From contig JACPFN010000006.1 of NCBI GenBank assembly GCA_016183005.1, forward strand, positions 52,117 through 116,116: a stretch of 64,000 nt of DNA, read 5' to 3'. The DNA comes from Candidatus Babelota bacterium (lineage in GTDB: Bacteria; Babelota; Babeliae; Babelales; Chromulinivoraceae). Positions 18,324-25,847 of this stretch are shown here, one piece after another (the stretch's first letter is position 1; each line of letters opens with the position of its first letter). Position numbers and translations under genes: made by a program. The notes below the pieces were generated by a model that had not been told where the DNA came from, made no database searches, and saw only the letters and a program-made list of their open reading frames with translations.

Positions 18324-19841
18324 ATGCATACAAAAATTTTTTCTGCAACAACAGTTGGAGTCCATGCGCACCAAGTTGACGTTGAGGTTGATATTTCATT
18401 TGGTTTAATTAACTTTTTTATCGTTGGACTTCCTGACACAGCTATCAAGGAGAGTCGACAAAGAATTGTTACAGCTCTTAAAAATTCTGGCTTTAAGGTT
18501 CCCGAGAAAAAAATAACAGTAAATCTTGCTCCTGCTCATATTAAAAAAGAGGGAACACTATTTGACCTGCCTATTGCATTGGGAATTTTATGTGCAAGCA
18601 AGATGATCGATATTGATCAAAAGTTTTTAGAAGAGACTATAATTATTGGTGAACTTTCTTTAGACGGCACGATTAAATCTATACAAGGTGCTCTTGCTAT
18701 AGCTTGCGATGCTTATAAACTTGGCAAAAAGCGCATTATTTTGCCCCATGATAATGCTTATGAAGCAGGTCTTATTAAGGACATAGAGGTTTTTGGCGTT
18801 AAAACCTTAGTAGAGCTTGTGCATTTTTTACGTGGAGAATCTAAAATTCAGCAAACTAAAACTGATATAGCGAAATATATAGCTTCACAAAAAGTAGAAG
18901 ATATGAACTTTGCAGATGTCAGAGGACAAGCTTGGGCTAAGCGCGCACTTCAAATTGCAGCTGCAGGTCGACATAATATCCTATTTTCTGGACCACCCGG
19001 ATCTGGAAAAACTATGCTTGCCAAACGCATTTTGAGTATTTTACCAGATATGACTTTTCACGAAATTATCGATACGACTAAAGTTTATTCAATTAGTGGA
19101 AAACTCGCTGGTAAATCTTTAATAGTTACCAGGCCATTTCGAAGTCCTCATCATTCAGTTTCCGCTGCAGGATTAATTGGTGGTGGTACATTTCCAAGAC
19201 CAGGAGAAGCAAGTCTTGCGCACCATGGGGTACTATTTTTAGATGAACTTACTGAGTTTAAAAGAGATGTGTTAGAAGCTTTGCGTCAGCCACTTGAAAG
19301 TCGAGTTGCAGATATCTCAAGAGTTCAGCAGTCTATCCAGTATCCGGCATCCTTTTTGTTGGTTGCAGCTCTTAATCCATGTCCATGTGGCCATTTTGGG
19401 GATAATACTAAGCCCTGTGTTTGTTCGGCTTTGCAGATTCAGAAATATCAAACAAAGCTCTCTGGGCCACTTCTTGACAGGGTAGACATAAGGGTTTCGG
19501 TTCAGGCTGTAAGTTATCAAGATGCAACCGAGCATAAGGTAGTAGATCAGATTAGTTCAGAAAGTTTAAAAATTGGTGTTGCAAAGGCTTTGGAAATGCA
19601 ACAGCAGCGATTTGGAAACTTAGAAAAAACGAATAGTATGATGTCAGCTCAAGAAATAGAGCTGTTTTGTAAAGTTGATGAACTTGGACAACAAATGCTT
19701 GAGCGTGCATTTGCAAAGTTAAATCTAAGCATGCGTAGTTATCATAAAATTTTAAAATTAGCTCGTACCATAGCTGATATTGATGTTTCTGAACAAATTC
19801 AAAGCAAACATGTTCAAGAGGCTATTATGTATAAATCATAA
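18324..19841 (+). CDS. YifB/ComM-family Mg-chelatase-like AAA+ ATPase
   Basis: This 505-residue protein has the full architecture: N-terminal Lon-protease-like domain (residues 1-170, starting HTKIFSATTVG), an AAA+ domain with Walker A GPPGSGKT (K229) and Walker B LFLDEL, a Cys-rich insert NPCPCGHFGD...KPCVC and the C-terminal Mg-chelatase lid. ComM homologues are hexameric helicases that help branch migration during natural transformation. The gene diverges from the 920-aa protein gene and is followed by a terminator. Confidence 0.92.
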   Translation: MHTKIFSATTVGVHAHQVDVEVDISFGLINFFIVGLPDTAIKESRQRIVTALKNSGFKVPEKKITVNLAPAHIKKEGTLFDLPIALGILCASKMIDIDQKFLEETIIIGELSLDGTIKSIQGALAIACDAYKLGKKRIILPHDNAYEAGLIKDIEVFGVKTLVELVHFLRGESKIQQTKTDIAKYIASQKVEDMNFADVRGQAWAKRALQIAAAGRHNILFSGPPGSGKTMLAKRILSILPDMTFHEIIDTTKVYSISGKLAGKSLIVTRPFRSPHHSVSAAGLIGGGTFPRPGEASLAHHGVLFLDELTEFKRDVLEALRQPLESRVADISRVQQSIQYPASFLLVAALNPCPCGHFGDNTKPCVCSALQIQKYQTKLSGPLLDRVDIRVSVQAVSYQDATEHKVVDQISSESLKIGVAKALEMQQQRFGNLEKTNSMMSAQEIELFCKVDELGQQMLERAFAKLNLSMRSYHKILKLARTIADIDVSEQIQSKHVQEAIMYKS

Positions 19842-19893
19842 AAATCATTGTAAAGAAAAAGTGCGTGTCCTGTTTAGATTGTTTATGGGTAAA

Positions 19894-19916
19894 AGCATAA
19901 TTCTTATGCTATTTTT
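19894..19916 (+). terminator. Intrinsic terminator after the yifB-like gene
   Basis: AGCATAA and TTATGCT form a 7-bp stem around a 3-base loop (TTC), followed by ATTTTT. It lies 53 bases after the stop codon. Confidence 0.7.
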
Positions 19917-19946
19917 GATGATTCTCTATGTTTTTTATTTGATTTG

Positions 19947-20052
19947 CTAGCAGGAAGGCTCATCAGCATTTGAATTATTTGGCATCCACGAACTACTTAA
20001 ATAGTCGAGAGGCCAAAAAACAGACCTTTTAGTCTCATGCGTAGAGAGCTAG
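19947..20052 (+). ncRNA. Candidate structured RNA in the gap after yifB
   Basis: The 308-base gap between 19841 and 20150 contains a nested set of complementary segments: CTAGC 19947-19951 with GCTAG 20048-20052; CTC 19959-19961 with GAG 20044-20046; GCAT 19966-19969 with ATGC 20037-20040; then two inner hairpins, TTTGGC 19978-19983 with GCCAAA 20012-20017 (capped by ACTA/TAGT) and AGAC/GTCT at 20022-20035. It sits after a terminator and before a strong promoter, so it would need its own promoter; TTGATG at 19915 with TTTGAT 17 bases later is a weak candidate. It matches no RNA family I know. Strand is inferred. Chance pairing cannot be excluded. Confidence 0.3.
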
Positions 20053-20061
20053 GTCAGGTTT

Positions 20062-20090
20062 TTGGCAAAAGATAGTTCTTTTGTTATAAT
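20062..20090 (+). promoter_or_regulatory. Strong sigma70-type promoter for the 20150 gene
   Basis: TTGGCA at 20062-20067 and a perfect TATAAT at 20085-20090 are separated by 17 bases. Transcription would begin near 20097, about 53 bases before the ATG at 20150. Confidence 0.75.
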
Positions 20091-20149
20091 ACTAATAACT
20101 TAGGGGAGCTTGAATTTAAAGTCATATTTTTATTTTAAAGAGCATAATT

Positions 20150-20824
20150 ATGAAGTTTATAAAAATAGTTAGTCTTTTATCTATTATTTTTATGTCAATA
20201 CATTTTTATTCTAAAGAAGTTGTTGGTAATAGCATTATAGAAGAGCATCAAAAAACCTTATCAGAGTATTCTAAGATTAAATCTGCCCAAAAATTATACG
20301 ATCATCTTGCGTTACAGGATCTTTTTAAGATTGCTGCAGAAATTGATAACAAATATTTAAAAAAGCTTGAAAAAGATATCTCAAAATTTAGAAGAATTAT
20401 TAGAGCCAAAAGAAAAAATAAAGAGTTTGTTGATCAAGATTTAGATGCGATAAATAGATTGCGACAATTGCATGATTTTTTAAAAAAATATCGCCTACAA
20501 ATTGATATTGTGGCATTTCATTCTTTAGTAAAAAAGGATTGGAATGATTTGATGCAAGCTGTTGATAAGGGTCAAGATATTTTATTAATGTTACCATCTA
20601 AGGGAATAGTCAAACAGGGCGTAAGAGGTCTTAAGGTATTTATTAATAAAATAAATCAAGTTTTAAGAAAGGCTGAAGAATATGAAACTAGACTTCATGC
20701 TGATTGGATTGATTTAAAATTAATTAATTATGTTTTAAAGATTGAGTTAGTAAGATTACGTAATGCAGCAATATTTCATCCCGTGTATCGTGGAATGCCA
20801 ATTGTAACCAGTTATCCTCGTTGA
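20150..20824 (+). CDS. Exported helical hypothetical protein
   Basis: The first 22 residues (MKFIKIVSLLSIIFMSIHFYSK) form a signal peptide. The other 200 residues are Lys/Glu/Leu/Ile-rich and almost certainly all helical, with no Cys and no motif I recognise. The gene has a strong promoter and is followed after 27 bases by another exported helical protein gene, so the two are probably co-transcribed. It ends in TGA. Function unknown. Confidence 0.6.
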   Translation: MKFIKIVSLLSIIFMSIHFYSKEVVGNSIIEEHQKTLSEYSKIKSAQKLYDHLALQDLFKIAAEIDNKYLKKLEKDISKFRRIIRAKRKNKEFVDQDLDAINRLRQLHDFLKKYRLQIDIVAFHSLVKKDWNDLMQAVDKGQDILLMLPSKGIVKQGVRGLKVFINKINQVLRKAEEYETRLHADWIDLKLINYVLKIELVRLRNAAIFHPVYRGMPIVTSYPR

Positions 20825-20851
20825 AAATAATATTATTGATAGGAGTGTTAT

Positions 20852-22189
20852 ATGTTTAAAAGAATATTTTTTGTAACTATTTTGGGTTTAATAGCTTTTC
20901 CTGAAAAAGCATTATCCTTAGATACTAATTCTAAAGCAGCTATTTGCGCAACAAGTTTTATAGTTCTTGGTGGTACAGCTATTTATTGGGCTAAGCGCGA
21001 AAGCAACGATTCTTTAATTGAACAGGCAAAACTACTTATAGAAGAGAACAAGCGGATATGTGTCGAAGCAGAAATGTGCATAAATCAAAATTCTTCTTGT
21101 CTTTCTTCTTCTTCTTTATTAACTGGGCTACAAGGTGCCTTGGAATCTTTACAGGAAAAATTGTTAGCTTTAAAAAAGAAACTAGAATTAGTTAATGTTG
21201 CTATTGGTGCTCGTTATGATAGTTATTTAACTCCATGGAATTGGTCCGATAAAATGTTGCAAGCTTCTAATCAGATAAAAACTGCTTTAGAAATGAATAA
21301 TGTTGTTGACATAAATCTTCAATTATTATTAGGCAGGGTTAATTATTTATATTGTTTAAAAAAATATAATCGGGTACTAGAATCTATTCAGAAGTTTATA
21401 TATGAAAATAAAGTAATTTATCAAAACAAAAGTCCTTTTGAAGAGATAGATTCTTTGCAGGAACTTTGCAAATCAGCTGAATCGATCAGATTAGGAAAAA
21501 CAGAGCTGGATCAATTTTTTTTACAATATGAGCAATTAGATTCAGAATTAAAGCAAATAATTCATTCATTAAACATAGGTGATAGAAATCAAGAATTGGA
21601 AGTAGATTTTCATGATCTTTGGCTGCGAGTAAATTCTTTATATAATATTCTTAACCAGCATATGAAATATTTAAGCAATTATTTAAAATACAAAGAATCT
21701 ATAGCAAATGTTAACAATGAGCAATTTTTAATCAAAGAGATACGAAAATTTATAGGTGGATCATCATCATATCCTCTTAAGGATTTTATGAGCCAACTTA
21801 ATTCTGATATCAATTATCTGAAAAATACATGTGCGCAGCAGGCGGTATACAGACAAACTATCTTAGTAATGCTGCAAGAAGTTAAGGATTGTGCGATTGT
21901 TTCAAATGAATATGTTTTAGAGTTGCGGGCATATGAATTATATTTGCAGCAAAAACTTCAGCTAGAGGCAGAAAGAGAAAAAGCTGAAGCAGCAAAGCGT
22001 CAGGCGCAAGCTGCTCAGGATGCGGCTAGCGCTGCATTTCGTCAAGTTTGGGCTACAGAGGAGCAAAATAGATTATTGCGAGAAAAAAATAGATTACAAG
22101 AAGAGCAAAATAGAATTGAGCGTGAGCGCAATGAGCTTGAGCGAAGAAAACAGCAAAGTGCTCAAAGTAATGATGATACTAGGTGGTAA
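20852..22189 (+). CDS. Exported coiled-coil hypothetical protein
   Basis: A signal peptide (about residues 1-22) is followed by a second hydrophobic stretch (about 30-46, AAICATSFIVLGGTAIYW), which could anchor the protein in the membrane. The rest is helical and ends in a long Gln/Glu/Ala/Arg-rich coiled coil (about residues 365-440), similar in composition to TolA-like or filament-like regions. AGGAG precedes the start. It is the second gene of the unit begun at 20150 and is followed by a strong terminator. No known domain. Confidence 0.6.
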   Translation: MFKRIFFVTILGLIAFPEKALSLDTNSKAAICATSFIVLGGTAIYWAKRESNDSLIEQAKLLIEENKRICVEAEMCINQNSSCLSSSSLLTGLQGALESLQEKLLALKKKLELVNVAIGARYDSYLTPWNWSDKMLQASNQIKTALEMNNVVDINLQLLLGRVNYLYCLKKYNRVLESIQKFIYENKVIYQNKSPFEEIDSLQELCKSAESIRLGKTELDQFFLQYEQLDSELKQIIHSLNIGDRNQELEVDFHDLWLRVNSLYNILNQHMKYLSNYLKYKESIANVNNEQFLIKEIRKFIGGSSSYPLKDFMSQLNSDINYLKNTCAQQAVYRQTILVMLQEVKDCAIVSNEYVLELRAYELYLQQKLQLEAEREKAEAAKRQAQAAQDAASAAFRQVWATEEQNRLLREKNRLQEEQNRIERERNELERRKQQSAQSNDDTRW

Positions 22190-22227
22190 TCAATTATCAT
22201 TTATCATTTAATTTGAATTTAAAAAAT

Positions 22228-22258
22228 AAGACTGCTTGCATAAAGTGGTCTTGTTTTT
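22228..22258 (+). terminator. Intrinsic terminator before priA
   Basis: A 10-bp stem with two G-T wobbles (AAGACTGCTT with AAGTGGTCTT) closes a 5-base loop and is followed by GTTTTTT and a further T-run. Confidence 0.85.
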
Positions 22259-22425
22259 TAAATTTTTTTTTATAAAGATACTATTTAATTTTTTTGTTTA
22301 TATTTATTTATTAAAGTGATCTTATGGTGCAAGAGTAGTCACTATATTTTGAAAACTTGGTAAGAATTAATATTCTTTTGTATTCCATGTTATACTGTAT
22401 AAAATTTATCTTTATAAGAAAAATC

Positions 22426-24393
22426 ATGAATATACATGTTCGTTTTTTATCCTATTCATCCAAAACTTTTACCTATGCTGTTCCTGAAGAATTGCAAGAT
22501 GCTATAACGCCAGGGGTTTTAGTTCAGGTACCATTAAAACAGAGAATAGTTCCTGCAGTTGTAGAGTCTATAGCGGTTGAGGATTGTTTATATAAATTTG
22601 AAATTAAGCCTATATTGTCTGTTTTTCCTTTCCCAGATGATTCTTGTTATTTTTTGTTTATTAGCAAGGTGGCGCAGTATTATCAAGTTGATCAACTATT
22701 TTTACAGCGGCGACTTCAAAGTTTCTTGATAGAGCAACGCAATCAAGAAATATGTTATGCAGCGGTTTTAGAGGAATTGGAAAAACCAGAGATTATATTT
22801 ACGCAGGAGCAACAGAAGGTATTAGATATAATTATGCCGGCCGTTCAGCATGCAAAGCATGATGTTTTTGTTCTTCATGGAGTTACAGGTTCGGGCAAAA
22901 CGGAGGTTTATAAGGAGTTGGTAAAGGAAGCTTTAGCTCAAAATAAAGCAGTTATGATATTGTTTCCTGAGGTTACATTAGCATTACGCTTTGAAAATAT
23001 ATTTTCAAAATCATTTCCAGAGATTCCTGTTATTGGATTTCATAGCGCATCGACCCCTAAACAAAAAAAGATGATGTGGCAATTACTTTTAGAAAAAAAA
23101 CCAGTAATTATTATCGGCGTTCACTTGCCCGTACTTTTGCCAATTTCACATTTGGGGCTTATTATTGTAGACGAAGAGCATGATCATGGGTATCAGGAAA
23201 AAAAACATCCAAAAATAAATTCTAAAGATATGGCAATTCTTAAAGCATCTTTGGCAGGCATACCTATTGTGCTTGGTTCGGCTACTCCAAGTCTGCAGGC
23301 ATTGTGGAATATTGAAAATAGAGGTTGGAAGTTTCTACAAATGAAGCAACGCTTTAAGGGAAAGTTTCCATCTGTTAAAGTTGTATCGCTTCAAAGGAAT
23401 GTGAAAAGAAAATATGGTTGGATTCATAATGATTTGTATCATGCAATTGTAGATAGACTTGAAAAAAGAGAGCAGACTATAATCTTTTTAAATAGACGTG
23501 GATATAGTTTTTTTGTTCAGTGTAGCTGTAGTTTTGTTTTTTCTTGTCATCAATGCTCGGTTAGTTTAACGTTACATCAGAATAATTTTTTAATGTGCCA
23601 TTATTGTGGATACAAAGAATTATTACCGCAGCGATGTCCATCTTGTAAGCAGTATGAAAATGAATTTATTAAAAAAGGGATAGGGACACAACAGGTTGTT
23701 GCAATGCTAGAAAAATTTTTTCCAAATGCTCGCATTGAGCGTGCTGATTTAGATACAACTTCTAAAAAGCGCAGTTGGGCAAATACTGTAGAAGATATGT
23801 ATATTGGAAATATTGATATTTTAGTGGGAACTCAGTCGATTACAAAGGGGTATCATTTTCCTGGGGTTACCTTAGTTGGAGTTTTGTGGGCAGATTTAAA
23901 TTTACACTTTCCGATATACAATGCTTCCGAAAATACTCTGCAACAACTAATTCAAGTTTCAGGACGAGCAGGAAGGCAGTCTAATGAAAGTTTAGTAATT
24001 ATTCAGGCGTTTGATCAGCATCCGATATTTAATTTTATAGATGAAACAAATTATTTAAATTTTTATGGGTACGAGATTGAAAATCGTGAAAGTTTGCGTT
24101 ATCCGCCATGTAGTCATATAGCAGAGGTTGAATTTCGCTGTGAAGATGAAAGCCTGTTGAATCAAGAAGGTGCAATTATTTTAGAGTTGTGTAAAAAAAT
24201 TGTTCTTCAGCAGGGCTTTAAGGTTGATATTTTAGGTCCAGTCTCATCATTAGTTCATAAAGTAAAAAAAATCTATTTTAAAAAATTAATCTTAAAGTCG
24301 TCATCTCGTCATCAGTTAATGACTGTTTTTTGGCAAATTCGTCAAGCTAAGCTGAAAAGCTTTCTAGCATTTACCATGGATCCTATTGCTTAA
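22426..24393 (+). CDS. priA: PriA, primosomal replication-restart helicase
   Basis: Helicase motifs are clear: Walker A GVTGSGKTEVY (K158), Walker B DEEHD, GSATPSLQ, and QVSGRAGR near the end. Eight Cys in the middle (FVFSCHQCSV, CHYCGY, RCPSC) form the PriA zinc-binding insertion. PriA reloads the replisome at stalled forks. The frame opens at 22357, but ATG at 22426 gives MNIHVRFLSYSSKTFTY, the normal PriA start. The Walker lysine lies about 70 residues earlier than in E. coli PriA, and the 3'-DNA-binding domain seems to run almost straight into the helicase, so the winged-helix domain appears reduced or missing. Confidence 0.92.
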   Translation: MNIHVRFLSYSSKTFTYAVPEELQDAITPGVLVQVPLKQRIVPAVVESIAVEDCLYKFEIKPILSVFPFPDDSCYFLFISKVAQYYQVDQLFLQRRLQSFLIEQRNQEICYAAVLEELEKPEIIFTQEQQKVLDIIMPAVQHAKHDVFVLHGVTGSGKTEVYKELVKEALAQNKAVMILFPEVTLALRFENIFSKSFPEIPVIGFHSASTPKQKKMMWQLLLEKKPVIIIGVHLPVLLPISHLGLIIVDEEHDHGYQEKKHPKINSKDMAILKASLAGIPIVLGSATPSLQALWNIENRGWKFLQMKQRFKGKFPSVKVVSLQRNVKRKYGWIHNDLYHAIVDRLEKREQTIIFLNRRGYSFFVQCSCSFVFSCHQCSVSLTLHQNNFLMCHYCGYKELLPQRCPSCKQYENEFIKKGIGTQQVVAMLEKFFPNARIERADLDTTSKKRSWANTVEDMYIGNIDILVGTQSITKGYHFPGVTLVGVLWADLNLHFPIYNASENTLQQLIQVSGRAGRQSNESLVIIQAFDQHPIFNFIDETNYLNFYGYEIENRESLRYPPCSHIAEVEFRCEDESLLNQEGAIILELCKKIVLQQGFKVDILGPVSSLVHKVKKIYFKKLILKSSSRHQLMTVFWQIRQAKLKSFLAFTMDPIA

Positions 24394-24952
24394 ATAAATG
24401 TGCTTCGTCGGGAATTTTTATAAAATGTTCTTTATAGAATTTAAGTTCAGCTATCGATTCCATAATGTCATCTAGTGCGCGATGGGTATTGTTTTTTTTG
24501 AATAAAATATCTTTTCCTGCCCACTGAGCAAGCATAATTTTGAACGCTGTAACATCAACTATGCGATAATGAAGGAAATCTACGATTCTTGGCATATCTT
24601 TTTGCAAGAAAAGTTTATCAAACCAAACGGTGTTACCACACAATGCGGCATTATTTTTTTCACAGTGTAGTTGTAAGAAATTTAAAATTTCATCCTCAGC
24701 CTGTTCTGGTAAGATAGTTGATTTTTTAGATGCTTCTATGAGTCCTGATTTTCCATGTACTTCCATACACCATGGATTCATATTGTCTAATATTTTATCA
24801 GGTTGATGAATTATTAAGTTGGGACCTTGAGTTATAATATTTAAATTAGTATCGGTTACTACAATGGCAGCTTCAATAATTACATCTTTTTGCCAATCAA
24901 GACCAGACATTTCAAGATCTATCCAAACAAGTGTATTATGTTTAATTTTCAT
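24383..24952 (-). CDS. orn: Oligoribonuclease (Orn), 3'-5' exoribonuclease
   Basis: Orn degrades 2-5 nt RNA fragments to mononucleotides. The DEDDh signature is present: D12 and E14 in WIDLEMSGLD, a later Asp in the NTVWFDKLFL region, and HRALDDI near residues 160-166. The length (189 aa) is close to the usual 180. The gene converges on priA with an 11-base overlap of the 3' ends, and its start base overlaps the last base of the upstream exported-protein gene, so those two are likely coupled. Confidence 0.93.
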   Translation of the reverse strand: MKIKHNTLVWIDLEMSGLDWQKDVIIEAAIVVTDTNLNIITQGPNLIIHQPDKILDNMNPWCMEVHGKSGLIEASKKSTILPEQAEDEILNFLQLHCEKNNAALCGNTVWFDKLFLQKDMPRIVDFLHYRIVDVTAFKIMLAQWAGKDILFKKNNTHRALDDIMESIAELKFYKEHFIKIPDEAHLFKQ

Positions 24953-25725
24953 TATTTTTTACCTAAATTTTTTTGTTTAAAGCTTTGTGTGCTTGGCAGC
25001 TGTAATATTCTAGCTGCTACGGTTGTTATTGAATTATCTGAAGCTTCTCGAGCTGGATTATCGTCAATTTCTTCATACAAGTTTTTTTGTTTAAAGCTTT
25101 GTGTGCTTGGCTGTCGCAATATTCTATCTATTGCAGCTATTGTTAAGTTATTTGATGTTGATTGAGTTAGATTATGGCCAAAATTCTTATCAAATCCTTT
25201 TTGTTTAAATTTTTGCATGCTGAGTTGCTGCGATATTGTAGTTGTTATGCTTGCTGCTGGATTATTGTTATTGCTCAGAGGGTTTTGATTTTTAAAAGCT
25301 GGAGATGAATGGGCCAAATTATTGGGTAAAGTCACGGCCTTTGAGTTCTGGTCGTTTTTGTTAACTAAGCAAATAAGCTCATACCAACAACAAGTTATTT
25401 CTGAAGCATATATCATTGTTGGTTGATTTTCTTGTTCCTCGTCTGTTAAGTCTAGAGGGAAAAGAGATGGTTTGTAGTCTGGTCCATGATTTTTGGCTAG
25501 ATATTCGAATTTTGAACCACCTTGTCGTATAGAATCACCTTGTTGTATAAAGACAAAGCAGAGGGAGGTTGTTGATTTATCTGTGAATATGTCTATAGCG
25601 TCAATCTCTTCAGGAGTAAGCTCCTCTTTAGGATAAGCATCAAAAACTTCAGTAACGAAGAAAGAGCAATTAAAGTTGATATATGCTTGTGAAAATATTA
25701 TCAAAATTAATATTTTTGGTTTCAT
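24952..25725 (-). CDS. Exported protein with C-terminal 38-residue tandem repeats
   Basis: A signal peptide (about residues 1-20, ending NFNCSF) starts a 257-residue protein. Residues about 30-150 have no recognisable fold; an Asn/Ser/Pro-rich linker follows. Residues 163-257 are two full and one half copy of a 38-residue repeat containing the block QPSTQSFKQKNL. The repeats are polar and look disordered or adhesive. It lies directly upstream of orn with a 1-base overlap. Function unknown; a surface or secreted role is an inference. Confidence 0.6.
   Translation of the reverse strand: MKPKILILIIFSQAYINFNCSFFVTEVFDAYPKEELTPEEIDAIDIFTDKSTTSLCFVFIQQGDSIRQGGSKFEYLAKNHGPDYKPSLFPLDLTDEEQENQPTMIYASEITCCWYELICLVNKNDQNSKAVTLPNNLAHSSPAFKNQNPLSNNNNPAASITTTISQQLSMQKFKQKGFDKNFGHNLTQSTSNNLTIAAIDRILRQPSTQSFKQKNLYEEIDDNPAREASDNSITTVAARILQLPSTQSFKQKNLGKK
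24955..25239 (-). repeat. 114-bp in-frame tandem repeats (2.5 copies)
   Basis: The repeats encode residues 163-200, 201-238 and 239-257 of the exported protein. The last two copies are nearly identical over PSTQSFKQKNL at the protein level and over a long stretch of DNA near 24968 and 25082; the first copy has diverged. Confidence 0.75.
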
Positions 25726-25847
25726 TGGTGAATTTCTTAGTATAAAAATAAATAATTTTTAGTTTAAAGCTTAAAAAAAATAAAATCAATTGCTACACTG
25801 ATTCTTGATGCTTTTTTTTAATTTAGTTAATTATTTTAGGGATAAAT

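Noticed and set aside
18101..18448. 115-codon minus-strand open frame over the yifB start
   Set aside because: It lies antisense to the conserved N-terminus of the YifB protein and spans the divergent promoter region.
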